Under the pieces are notes generated by a model. That model searched no databases and was not told where the DNA came from. It worked only from the letters and a program-made list of their open reading frames with translations. This document shows, in pieces, positions 52,701 through 63,800 of a DNA stretch of 64,000 bases. This DNA comes from Aphelocoma coerulescens (lineage: Eukaryota > Chordata > Aves > Passeriformes > Corvidae). The stretch's first letter is position 1. Each line of letters begins with the position of its first letter. The stretch lies in assembly GCF_041296385.1 (NCBI RefSeq), contig NC_091014.1, positions 62,938,578 through 63,002,577 of the forward strand, given 5' to 3'. The translations under genes and the position numbers were made by a program.

Positions 52701-54514
52701 GCTCAAGGCACTCCCTGGCAGCTCATCCAGAGGCAGCTTTCCTGCAGAAGTCATTAGAAACACAAAGTAACAGCAACCATCGTTTTTGCGGCAGAGGAAA
52801 TGAGTCACCCGGCAAGCGCCGGTGAGGTTCAGAGGTTTGTAATGGGGAGGAAAGAAGGCCAGCTCAGAGTTTCCCGAGCTCATCTTAGATGACAATCACA
52901 ACCCTGAGCATTAACATTCACCTTTGGTTTTGCTTTCACAGGGAGACAGAAACTTGGTAGCTGGGGCCTGGGAAGCGTCCTCCTCTCATGCCAACCTACA
53001 TTACACCCTTGTCCCAGGGTTGAGTTGGGTTGAGCTGATGCCCAAAGCATCGCCAGCAACATGGAAACAGGATCACAGGGCTCAAACACCACTCAGACAA
53101 CAGCAGCAGCAATGTGACAGTTCACTAATTTCAATTTCTTCATGAGTTCCAAGTTCCAATAGTCAGGCTCTTTCGCAAATAAACCATTTGGGCTACTTAG
53201 CATTTTTAGTCATCTTCCAGTTAACCACTCGTACAGACATCCAGGCCATGACATCTAGGAATTTAGTCCTAAATATCTAAACCAGTTGCTGTCCCCATGT
53301 ACCTGTAGGGCAGCTGCAGTTCTACATCTGCCATGCCAAGATCACATCCATGCCTACATTCGGCTGCATTTTGCTACCATCTGGAAACAGCAGCCAATGT
53401 GTTAAAATAGCCATGAAAATGGAGGGGAAAAATAAAACTGCCTCCTCAGTATTACATAAAGAGGTTTTAAATGCCAAAGGCTCCTAAGAACCATCTGCCT
53501 TTCAGCCCCCATCCAGCAATGGGACAGGTAGTTGGCATTTCACAGCATGTTTGTCAGACTCATCCATCTGCACCAGATCTGGCACTTGTCACAGAAAACA
53601 CAGTCCCAGCTGGGCCATGTCCAACCGCAGATCAATTCCAGCACAGTCCCACGGCCGCCAGCAGAGCTCTCCCACTTCAAGCCCACCTGTGTGTTATGGA
53701 AAGTAACAGCAGCAGCAAGAAGCTGGAGGTTTTGCCACCTGGCCACGCTCCTTCTCCCCTTGGGCAGTGGCAGGTGTTGTGTTTGCCTTCTGTTTGACCA
53801 CCAGGAAAGAGCAAAGAATAACAAAAATAACACTAAAAATAATAATAACAACACTGCCTTGCACAGTGCCAGCACATGGCACTACCAACACAGTCACAAC
53901 AAGCTACAGCACAGATGAAGATTATATAATGCAGACATGTGACACATACCATGAACATGCCTCTAGGAAATCTTTCAGCCTTTTCTTCCATGGGAAACTA
54001 AACCACTCCAGAAAAATAACTGCTATAAAGCTATCTGGCATCCAGGTGAGGACTTTAATGAGCCACCTCAAGGACTGCTACCTGCCAATAGTAGAGCTGA
54101 GCTCCTCGAGGCCCCACTTTCTCCAGGTACAGCTGATGATATCACTGACAGCACCAGTGGAGTGAGGGAACGGCTCCTCACACAGCTCCAGGCACTGGTG
54201 AAATCATCAGCTGTTAAAGAGAAATGTAAATCCCCAGGAGGTTGGATTTCAACCCTGGTAATTAAGGCAGGCTGGAACAGTTTAAAATAGAGGTCGACTT
54301 TTTAAGTGTATGCATACTTTCACACTTGTCTGCTAGGTTCAAATCAACAAGAGCTGGGAACAGCCTTTTTGGTCGTAGAAAGGTTAAATTTTAATTTAAA
54401 ATACACAAAAGGCAGTTGGCACGGAATTCTCACCCTCACCAGTCTGTACACACAGGTAGGTCTGACTGTGGAATGACATTGATTCTTCTTCCTGCTTGTG
54501 AGCTCTCCCCTCAG

Positions 54515-54551
54515 TCATCATCATCATCATCATCATCTTCATCATCATCTT
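54515..54551. repeat. TCA trinucleotide microsatellite
   Basis: About eight consecutive TCA units, then TCT and three more, running into a pyrimidine-rich stretch. Likely polymorphic in length. Confidence 0.92.
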
Positions 54552-55766
54552 CTCCCTCCTCCCCTTGCCAGCCCAGCTCGCGCTCCTAGGGCTGCGTGAC
54601 TGTCCCAGAGACCTTTCCTAAGCCCACAGTTTCCTTGGATGCAGACCTGCACATCTAGCTGTGAAGACCAGAAGATGCAGTAGGACATGTGTTCCTTGGC
54701 TGTGAGGGTGACAGACAGCACAGGGCGCGGGCACTCCTGCAGGGGCAGCACAAGAGGGTCTCCTCATCATCCCAATCTTTTCAAAAAGACCCTGCAGTAA
54801 GTTTATAAACACAGCACAGTAACTGGGTCAAACCAGTCCTCCCAGATGGAAAGTATAACCCAGTAGAAGAACAGATGTTCCATCCAGAGAGCTTGTTTGT
54901 TTGTTTTGGGTTTTTCAAGTAATTCTATGAAGTTTTGGCCAGAGGTAAATAGAGACCTTGTGTTTCATGGTATCAAGCACAGTATTTTCCTCCACATGGC
55001 AGAGCACACTCACAAAAGAAAAAGTTCAACAGTCAGAAGTGTGGGTTTTTTTCACTTTAAAGGATGTTAATTTCATAAACATTCTTTTCTTCTTTAAAGA
55101 ATGCAATATGTCGCTACACCTACTTTATAGCATTTGCTTGGGCTTTTATTTCTGAAACTTATTTCAAGAATTCCAAGAACAACCAAAAAGAGAAATTGAT
55201 TTCACACTTTTTATTTGGCTTCAAGAGGGTCTCCCAAGAAATCTTAAACTCCTAAAAAGACTCAATCAAACAAGACAGCAACACAAACAAATCAATGTCA
55301 GTGTTACTGCCAACAAAGATCATCACAGCCCAAAATTTTGCAGATCCAGCTATGCCCCTTACAAAATGCTCATCATCATAGCATTTAAAGCTGAAAATCC
55401 CCAATAAAACTTGAAAACAGAAAAGGGAAAAGCATCCCATTTCCACCCACCAGACAAACAGCATGTTTTCTTTATCAATACATGCAAACTCAATTCTCAG
55501 ACTCCTTGAAATAGGGCAGAAAAGACACATATCCATGCCACTGTGGCCACAAGTTCTAGCCCAAGAGTAAAATCTCCTTTGGGGCACTAATTTAAGAAGA
55601 TACGAGAACACGAAGTAAGAAAACAAAAGTTAAGAGTGGCAACTCCATTCTCATCACAAGGCTCCAAACAGAGCAAGAGGAAATATGCCAGCACAGCTGT
55701 AAAATCTAAAGGGGAACACTCTCCCAAGAGCCTCTCATTTCACTCACAACATTCCTGTTGATAAAG

Positions 55767-55786
55767 AAAAAAAAAAAAAAAAAAAA
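55767..55786. repeat. Poly-A tract (20 A)
   Basis: An uninterrupted run of 20 A followed by CAAAAACAC. No identifiable retroposon body lies upstream. Confidence 0.9.
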
Positions 55787-56260
55787 CAAAAACACAAGAA
55801 AACAGCTGTTTGAGGGAAGAGCTTTCCATTGTTAAGTGCTCCTCCTGGCTCTTTAAAAAACCCAAGCCACCATAACATGATTACTTTTCCCTGGATCTAC
55901 CAGATGATACACATTGCGCAAGAAAGCCCAAGACTTTCAACGACAAAGAAGCCAAACACTGTTTAAAGACCGTCACGCGTGCAGCAGGCTTGCTTCCTGC
56001 TGGAACGAGGCTTGGAGCTTGTGAAAGACGCGATCCTGGATCAGTAAGACTAGCACTGCCACACACAACAAATAAGGTTTTCCTTGTTTGCCTTACAAGA
56101 CTAACGCCAAGATCTGCATGGAGGCAGTGGCCATGGGACCACCGCTGCTCCCGTGAAGAGCTGGGTCCCTCACTCTGGGGCTGTATTTGCACATCACCCT
56201 CTTTGGTGCAAGGAAGAAACGTGGAGCACATGGCAGCCCCTGCCAAGCGCCGTCCCTCAG

Positions 56261-56419
56261 GCACTGCCACATCCCAGTCACCACTACCATGCTCCTCTTG
56301 GGTCTCCATCCAAGCACTGCCACATCCCAGTCACCACTACCATGCTCCTCTTGGGTCTCCATCCAAGCACTGCCACATCCCAGTCACCACCACCATGCTC
56401 CTCTTGGGTCTCCATCCAA
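56261..56419. repeat. Three-copy 53-bp tandem repeat
   Basis: Units begin at 56261, 56314 and 56367, each opening GCACTGCCACATCCCAGTCA and closing GGGTCTCCATCCAA. Copies 1 and 2 are identical. Copy 3 has one visible change (CACCACCACC for CACCACTACC). A fourth unit starts with GCAC and stops. The period of 53 is not a multiple of three, so the frames across it are artefacts. It lies about 300 bp left of the CpG island, in intron 1. Confidence 0.97.
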
Positions 56420-57212
56420 GCACGTGCTCGACAACCACACCAAGCGTGGCTGCTCTGAGCCTCGCACCAGCAGGGGACTGGAGGACTCTTCCATGCTGCT
56501 GTCCCAAGGTGCTCCGGCACACTTCCACTTGGGATTTGCACCTATGCGGGTTTATATTCGTGTATCTCTCTGTGCTTGCGAGAAGCCTCCCGAGTAACAG
56601 CGAAACAACGGAGCAGAGATAACAAGACACATTTCTTCGGATCTGTCCGAACTGTGCGTTTTGCACAAGCCAAAATATGGGGAGTCAAGCCAAAAAATAA
56701 ACAACAAAACCATCGAAACGTGTGTCACTTCCTTCCTGCTCTTGGGAAGCGGGATGGGTCTCGTCTGGCAGAAGACGCGGCCGGCGACTCCTGAGGGGTC
56801 GCCCGGGGGAAGCGGCAACGCCGAGGGCGCAGAGGGAGCCCGGGCCGGGCGGGGGGCAGCGGCGAGGGACGGAGCGGGGGCTGCGGGACCCCGGTTACCG
56901 CCAGGCTCGGAGGAGCGGGAGTTGAGACCCCCGGCGCAGAAGGGACCCCAAGGCGTGCCCCAGGACATCTCGGCCCTCGGGGGAGCAGCCGCGGAGGGGC
57001 GGCAGTCACGGCGAGGGACGCAGGGAGCACCTGTTGGCCAAAACCTGCCCGGCGCCGACCCTGGCGCCCGCGGGGACACCCCGGCCCACGGGGAGCCCGA
57101 GGAACCCTGCCACGGTCCCCGAAAGGCGGCAGCCCACGGCGGCGCCTCAGCCATCCCACCCCCGGCCTCCCGGCGCCGCCAGGAGCCGCCGCCCGCCCCC
57201 GCCGCTCCTCAC

Positions 57213-57320
57213 CGTGCGGCTCAGCAGCGTCTCGGGGTCTGCGGGCTCGCACAGCTCGCTCAGCTTGCGGTCCCAGTGCAGCAGCGGCGGCTGCTCCCCG
57301 CCGCTCTCGCACACCTCCAT
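57213..57320 (-). CDS. CREB3L2: CREB3L2 coding exon 1 (residues 1-36)
   Basis: The exon encodes 36 residues starting MEVCESGGEQ and containing LHWDRKLSEL, close to the known CREB3L2 N-terminus (MEVLESGEQ, LQWDRKLSEL). The ATG at 57320 lies in a near-ideal Kozak context, GCCGCCATGG. No in-frame ATG lies just upstream: the preceding in-frame codon that could pass for a start, at 57335, is GTG. The exon ends in ACG followed by the donor GTGAGG, phase 0, so the thread continues into exon 2 as ...SRT-HFTEF, matching the family's ...YHT-HFSEL. It lies inside a CpG island, as expected for a first exon, and is followed by a 38.5 kb intron. The family places this segment in the cytosolic, transcription-activating N-terminal region. 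The exact 5' UTR extent cannot be read from the sequence. Confidence 0.95.
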
Positions 57321-57347
57321 GGCGGCCGCAGGCACCCCCGCCGGCCC

Positions 57348-57376
57348 GTCGGTCTGTCTGTCCGTCGGTCCGTCCG
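57348..57376. repeat. GTCN tetranucleotide array in the likely 5' UTR
   Basis: Seven consecutive GTCN units (GTCG, GTCT, GTCT, GTCC, GTCG, GTCC, GTCC) lie 28 bp upstream of the CREB3L2 ATG. In the mRNA sense this is a purine-rich GACN-type tract. Confidence 0.75.
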
Positions 57377-57475
57377 CCGCCCCGCTGCCGGACCCTGCCC
57401 CCGCCGCTCCCCCGCGCCGCGGAGACGCGCGCTCGCTCCCGCCCCGGCGCGTCCCCTCAGCCGGCGGCAGCGCGC

Positions 57476-57493
57476 GGGCGGCGGGCGGGCGGG
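57476..57493 (+). promoter_or_regulatory. G-quadruplex motif near the transcription start
   Basis: Four GGG runs at 57476, 57483, 57487 and 57491 with loops of 4, 1 and 1 bases. They lie on the plus strand, the template strand for CREB3L2. A short-loop motif of this kind is predicted to fold stably. Confidence 0.55.
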
Positions 57494-57551
57494 CAGGTCA
57501 CCCCCGCCAGCTGCGCGCCGCGCCCCCGCCCCGCCCCCGCCGCCCCGCCCG

Positions 57552-57689
57552 CCAATCGGGGGCGAGCAGCGCGGGCGGCCGCCGGGCGCGGGCCAATGGG
57601 CGCGCGGGCCCCGGGAGGCTCCGGCCGCGGAATGCGGGCGTGGCGCGCGCGGCCAATGGCGCGGCGGAGCGGCGGGCGCGTCAGCCAAT
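57552..57689 (+). promoter_or_regulatory. CREB3L2: Four CCAAT boxes (NF-Y type)
   Basis: CCAAT begins at 57552, 57593, 57653 and 57685, all in the same orientation, spaced 41, 60 and 32 bp. Three sit in GCCAATGG, an excellent NF-Y match, and one in GCCAATCGG. On the minus strand they read ATTGG upstream of exon 1. None has CCACG nine bases downstream, so none is a canonical ERSE. Confidence 0.75.
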
Positions 57690-57860
57690 GGGACAGCGAC
57701 AAGACTGCGGCCGGCGCGCGGCGCCCCGCCCCGCCCCGCCCTCAGGGAGGGAACCGCGGCTGCCCCGGCCCGGCCTCGGGAGGGAACCGCGGCGGAGTCC
57801 GCACCGCGCCCGGGAGAGAGCGGGCAGGGACGGGTCAGAACGCACCTTGTGAAAACCAGA

Positions 57861-60800
57861 ACTGCACAGCTCTGGGCAGCCGCACCGGGGACGCTGGTGT
57901 CTGTCTCAGATCGGTCCCAGAGCGCTCAGCAACCGGAAGCAAAAATAATCACAGGCAATGGGAAATTCTGCTATTTTAAGACTTGTGTTCCTGCCAAGCC
58001 GGGCCAACACTGACATTCCATTGTTCTTTTAAAAGAAGAAGCTACCAAGTCTTAAGGCTTCAAAAAGCTGGGCATTCCTCAGTGCGTCTCTGCAGCGCCC
58101 GGAGCTCAGGCGCGGCCGGGCGCTGTCGGGTCAGTTCAACACTAATGGACATTTCCAGGCTGCCTGGAGCAGGAACCATAACTGGGGGTCCTGGTGTGTC
58201 TTCTCTCTCTCGCCTAGACCTCCCTTTAGGCATCACCTCTTGTGACAGCCACTTCCATCCCCTGACGGAGCCAGCACCTGTGCAGCACGAGTGATCCAGT
58301 CCTCACTCAAGAGAGCCCAGACTAGCCCGCTGAGGAAAACAAAGCCAGAAGGAGCTCTCAGCACTCAGCAACAAAAAGAGGAAAAATAATGATGATTACA
58401 CCAGGTTTGTTCCTTTAAAATTTATTAAACTGCTGGTGTTTGATTAGGAAAAAAAATAAAATGTAACAAAAGTTACACTGTGAAGGGAAAATCCCTAACT
58501 GCCCTAATCAAAGATCTTCTGCAAAGATTAGTTATTTTAAGTCATTGTAAAAGAAGTCAGTGTGAGATGTGCCTTCAGCAGCACAGAAAACATCTAAAGC
58601 CAAACCTAAAGCCAAATTACCAGTGCATGAACTGCTACCTTCTAGTTTGGCAAGCCCAACCAGAGGTACAAACTTCTTTTCTGCTGGCATTGCCAGGCAC
58701 TGTTATCAAAGCCATTCCATTGTGCCAGTCCAGAGCTGCAGATTGTGAGATTTGTAAAGGTCAGTTCCTTATCCAGGAGCCTCCGTGTTTTCATTGGATG
58801 TGTTCTTCCTTTCAAAGCTTTTATGGCCTTGTGATAATCCCTTTAACAAAAGGCTCTCCATCACCCTGCTGGCTGAGATTTGTGCCTTCTAAAATCACTG
58901 CTGTGACTAGATAATTTCTTGGGGCTGGGGCACGAAATTAATGTTTTGCCCGTATGAGAAGTCTAAAGGGAAGCCCATGTTCGCCTTGTAAACCAACAAA
59001 ATGAAAGCCACCTTAGAAGAAGGTGGTGCTGACTGAGTGACTGCAGCTTCCTTTGCTGAGCATGATGAGAACAAGGGGCTCCCAAGGACTGGTATTTACT
59101 GGGCTGAACTTTCTCACCCTAACACATTTCTCAGGCAGAAATATTTATTTATGTGAGAAGTTATACTTCTCACATTCCCCCTTGGGTAAAGCACTCATAC
59201 AAATTTAGGCACCCTAGGTAAACGGCGTGCTGCTTTTCCCAGTGGTTTCCACTCTTCCTGCACCATATAAAGTTGTGTCCTTCTCCCCTCTGCACTTCCC
59301 CAGGAGCTCTCTCTTTATCATTGGTACTGAAGCACAGCTGCTGCTGTGGGACACACAGCTGCTGAGGATTCATAAGCATCCTGGAAGACTTCTTTGGCCA
59401 CTGGAACATTTTGACACACAAAACTATCCATTTCTGGGGCTATAATATAAATATGAAACACAATACTGGTAACTAGACATTTGTAACTGGGCATCCTGCC
59501 CAGTTCCTGACGCATTATTAAAATTAGTTCGAAGCTACATGTCATTTCAGAGTTTCAACATCTCTGAAACAATTACCTGAGACTTTGTGAGGAAATGTGA
59601 CCAATTTGCTTTGCATGGTGGCAACCAACAGCATACAGACCACACTGATGTGTTTGTGCTGCAGCACCAGTTCTTCTTGGGAAAGAAAATCTGTAATAGC
59701 AAGTTTCTGCTAGAGATTGGCAGCACATACAGGGTGCCAAGAAGGAAGAGACAAAAGTGGAGGAAACTAATCCTTTCCAGAGAATATTAATTATTCAGTG
59801 TGCTGATACAGCATGGGACAGCAGTCTAATATGTCACATGTTGCTGCCCACAGACCAACACTACAGCAGAAATCAGGCACTGGGGAAAGCACCACAAAAC
59901 CAGCAAGAACATGATACAAACACAGCTATCCTAATTTTTTCCCACACTGCTTGGAGGATTTAAATTGTGGATTTCAATAGTTACCAGCCTGTTGAAAGTC
60001 AAGGCTGTTTCTCCATGCTTCATTACTTTCCTCTTAGAGCAGGTATAATAGTACTTTCAAGTTCCAACTCATGTAATTCTGAGAGCATTTTTGATTTCTG
60101 CTTTTGTGTAAGACCCTTTCCTCACCACAGTCTTCTGAGCTGGGTTTGAACTCACTTTGCAGCACGGGGGGAGAGTGCAAAAATTGACCAAAAATCTACA
60201 AGATAAAAGGGTGGGGAGTTATTGTCTGCACAGACAGGGAAGAGGAGAGCTCAGCTTTTGTTTACAGAGAATTCTGTCCCCTTTCTGCAAGGCCCAGAAA
60301 GCCCACACAGAAAACCTACAGAGAGAACCTAACCAGCTAAGAAAGAGGAGGCTGCTAAGGCAGAGCTCCAAACAAACACCACTTACTTAAAATATCAAAG
60401 AACAAAGCAATCAACAATACAAAGCCTGGCAAAGGAAAGGTGCTCTCTTTCTCCTTGCAGATCCGGGTTACAGCAGCCACAACTCCTGCAACCACATCAT
60501 TACTCAGTTCTTGATCGGGTCAGCTGCACAAAGGTTCATTAAATATTTACAGGTGACATTTTTCTGACTTGTGACAACCAGGATCAAGATAACCATCCAT
60601 TTTCTACAGCCGCTCTGTTCAAATCAGTTTGAGAAAGCAAGCAGTAAGAAAAGAACAAATAGCAACAGAGCCCACAGGATGAAAATTGCCAGGTTTCTGA
60701 CCAGCTACTAATAAAAATCTTACCCCTTGAAAGCAACAGAAAACAGCCACAGTTAGAGATCTCTTCAACAAATTCAGCACCTCTTAAAGAGTGCAGGACA

Positions 60801-63800
60801 CAAATTTCAGGACTAAGAATATACAGAATAAACCAGCAATCAATTTCTAATCACAGTAGTTACTGGAGATTTTTGTGAAATGGCCAGGTATGATAATGAG
60901 ATGAATTTTTTACATGGGACTAAGCAACAAGCAGAAGAAAGAAATCTCACACACGCTGACACATTTCCCACAAGAGGATGTCTCAGGAGAAACCCTGTGA
61001 AAGTTATTTCTTTGTGTGTTGTGCAAAGAATTTACTTGCACTACCTAGTATCTGGCAATGCACTAACAAAGCAAATTCCTTGTGTAAATGAGATTTAAAT
61101 CACACTGCTGTGCTGAGAAGCTTACCACTGCCAAGATAAACAGACACCAAGTCTTAGTTTGTACATTCAGACACGCTCAGCTACTTGGCAAAAAGGCTTC
61201 CACACCACAGAAATTTCAGAGTTAAAAATAGAAGGTGAGCTTGAGAATAGTAAAGTTTTCTTCCCACAATCCTGGCATTTTATTCCTTTTCTGACACATG
61301 AAAATAGTGGGATAGCCAGCCCTGAAGACAGCCTGTTACTAAACCCACATAAAATTGGTATACTGACAGAAATACAGGCTCCCTTTACCAGAACCTTCTT
61401 TGCTCTTGTCCCCAGGGGCTTCTCCAAGCTCCGAGTCAGCTTTCCTGCCTTTGCAACTCTTGCCCCTCTGCAGGGGCTTTCACCAGCCTCCCACTGGCAT
61501 TGCTGGTCTTGAACTGAAGCGTGACCTGTATTTGGGAACACAGACACAGTGCCCCCAACCCCTTAGGACACAGAGGGTAACAAGAGGGACTTGATTTGAA
61601 GTATCTTCTCTTACTTCTGTTTCACAACTACTAATTTCTGCAGACAGAGCAATTTCTGCAGATTAATGAGAATTAAAGTTGAAAGCGCTCTTTGCTGTGT
61701 GACACAGGCACAGTGCCATGGTGTCTTCCTCAAACCATCCACAAAAACAGAGAAGACTGTTTCCTACACCTTACACCAGGCTGGCAGAAATAACTGAGTG
61801 CCATGGAGCTGCCTTGCAGACCAGGATAGCTCTGCCTCAGAGCTGTTCAGAAATGCTCCGAGTACTTGTTGAACATGCTGACATTTTAAAAAGAAGTCAC
61901 CCGTATTTATCTTTTCCAATTATCTCCATAAATACATAAAATAAAATTCCTTGTTAAGGTCAAACACTTCTAAATATCCTGGTTGATGCAAGCAACCAGG
62001 GTTTGCCTCATCAGGTTTACACAAGATGCTAACAGACAAGCAAAAGCAGAATGCCATTTTCCAGTGGTCAGTGTGGGAAAACACTCATTGCCTAGTTTTA
62101 AACAAGGAATCACTGTATTTCACTCAGGTCATACCATTTCCATTCCATTTCCTCACAGAACAAGTACCTATCCATAAAAAAAAAAAAAAAAAACAAAACC
62201 AACCAGATGCTATAGGAATGCTGATTTCACACAGGATTTTTCTCATAACTGAAAATGACTTAGTTACAGATTAACTTTGCCCCAGAGCAGCAGAGCAGAC
62301 ATAAGAGATGAACACACAGCAAGCCCTTGCCACTGGTTATTTTTGCTGTAACTAAGGCAATGCAGAACCATTTGGGAAAACCTACCCTACTGCCAAGGTG
62401 TGATGAACATTCAGCACACTGCTTCCAGTGTGTGCCCAAAGTCAGTGTGTGTTGTCGTTGAAGCAGGTCAATCTTTAAAAGGGTACTAGCTACTTTAAAT
62501 AGAACTGGAAGGGCAAGAATACAAAGTTCTTGAGCAAATATTTTTCCCTGCTGGCACCCAGTCCTGTATCTTGTGCTAGCTCTGCTGTCTCCACCTTGAG
62601 CCAGGAGCACAGATTAGCAGGAGCCATTCAGCAGTTGCAGAGTTCTGGCACTTCAGGCCACTCCAGGGTGGTGGTGAAGGGAATCCTTGCTGCCACTTCT
62701 GCTCCGAGTTTGGAGTAGAAAGGCAGCTCCCAGGCTCCAAAACAGACACTGCCATGAGCTCCACCACCAAAGCAGAGTACAAACAAGGTGACCACTGAAT
62801 GAAAAGAAGCTCAGAACACTTGCTCAAGGCCTCCTAGCAGAAAGCTCAAGACAAACCCCAGCTTTCAGCAAACAGGGAAAATTTGTGTGGACCAAGCACA
62901 AGCTGTACTTAGATCACTGCTGTGCAAGAGCACCATCACAATTCTCCCAGCAGTACATCAGGGCCAGATTAAACCAGTAGTTAAAGGAATTAAAGTCAGG
63001 ACTTCCTATTTAAAAAGACACCCCAATCTCCTGTGGATAACAACCCACTGAAGTAGCTGAGCATTTGCAGTACATCTAACACCCCAGCATGCCAGTGCCA
63101 GGGACCTGAATAATTGCTAGAGCTTTAACTTCAACCAGAAATAGCTACTGAATTGAAAGAATTGAAGTTTTTGTTAGTACAGACAGTGTTCACATAAAAA
63201 ACCCCCAAAAATTCTGTAGGGGAAAGAGCTGCAGAGACTATTAAATGTGTTCTGCCTTGGGCTCAGAGAGAGATGAGATACAAAATCCCACCAGCTCTGA
63301 AGGCAGGAAATTGTCACCTCTAACATTTTTCTTTCCCTGTTCACATCATGTCATATTACAGTGGGAATTTTACTGTCTCTTCTTCATGTAGCCGAACTAA
63401 ATACCTTTTCGTTGTGCAACTTCTCACCAATAATACGAAATAATTCTCACTCTGACAACAAAACGTGAAACAAGCGCCACCCCCACTCCGAGAATCCCGG
63501 CCCCGGAATGTTTTTTACGCGAGTCCCCAAAGGCACAGCCAAGGCAGTCGCTCCTCCAGCTCCTCCTGATGGCAAACCACGGGCACAGCACTCTAAGGAG
63601 GAACTGGATGGGGATGCTGATGTCACCCGACGCCAAATACCATAAAAACCAAGACCTAAGCAGGGTTTGGTGAAAGACAACACCTGGTTTGCTCAGCTGC
63701 TGGGATCAGCAGAGGGGCAGATGCAAATGCACAGGAAGCCTTCTCTGGGCCTGCGACAAATATCCAGCTCAGCACTAGTTAAGACCAATGGCTCTGCTTT

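Larger units (their letters stand above)
18664..57212 (-). other. CREB3L2: CREB3L2 intron 1 (38.5 kb)
   Basis: The intron runs from the CpG island donor GTGAGG to the exon 2 acceptor. By segment: 18.7-24 kb has nothing recognised beyond purine-rich simple sequence near 23900. 24.19-24.22 kb has paired AP-1 sites. 25.35 kb has a short CR1 tail. 28.7-28.9 kb has an AT-rich block of possible conservation. 29.4-30.5 kb has an old LINE relic. 30.83-30.88 kb has GATA motifs. 32.9-34.7 kb has two CR1 copies. 36.7-37.7 kb has a long chance-like open frame. 42.8 and 44.6 kb have hairpins. 48.8-49.0 kb has a CR1 relic. 54.5 kb has a TCA repeat, 55.8 kb a poly-A tract and 56.3 kb a 53-bp tandem repeat. 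No nested gene is supported. Confidence 0.88.
388..57320 (-). other. CREB3L2: CREB3L2 locus, 5' half of the gene (coding exons 1-7)
   Basis: Seven exons on the minus strand join without a frameshift or stop into the first 322 codons of CREB3L2 (BBF2H7). In the known family the protein sits in the ER membrane. Under ER stress it is cut in the Golgi by S1P and S2P, and the released N-terminal bZIP part activates secretory-pathway genes such as SEC23A, notably in chondrocytes. The introns visible here are 38,549, 11,756, 1,575, 1,739, 653 and 1,693 bp. All have GT-AG ends and the phases agree at every junction. Exons for the remaining leucine zipper, transmembrane segment, S1P site and lumenal tail are not in the window and should lie left of position 1. 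The paralogue CREB3L1 is the nearest alternative, but several exon 2, 5 and 6 strings fit CREB3L2 better as I recall it. Confidence 0.96.
56730..57860. promoter_or_regulatory. CREB3L2: CpG island spanning the CREB3L2 promoter, exon 1 and start of intron 1
   Basis: About 1.1 kb of very high G+C with abundant CpG, in sharp contrast to the AT-leaning sequence on both sides. It contains the first coding exon, GC boxes (CCGCCCCGCC types at about 57527-57547 and 57724-57740), four CCAAT boxes, and no TATA box near the expected start. This is the pattern of a broadly expressed CpG-island promoter. From the CCAAT positions I infer transcription starts around 57400-57500 on the minus strand. The island could also drive an antisense transcript. 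Confidence 0.93.

Noticed and set aside
56552..57154. 200-codon minus frame next to exon 1
   Set aside because: Lies in intron 1 just past the donor, within the GC-rich island and repeat-adjacent sequence. No domain or homologue recognised.
56661..58013. 450-codon open frame on the plus strand across the CpG island
   Set aside because: Very Arg/Ala/Pro/Gly-rich composition with long frames in several registers on both strands, as expected from GC-rich DNA lacking stop codons. It overlaps the real exon 1 on the other strand.
58480..58914. 144-codon frame with several Cys residues suggesting a zinc-binding protein
   Set aside because: The Cys spacing does not form a recognised zinc-finger pattern and no exon structure or homologue is apparent.
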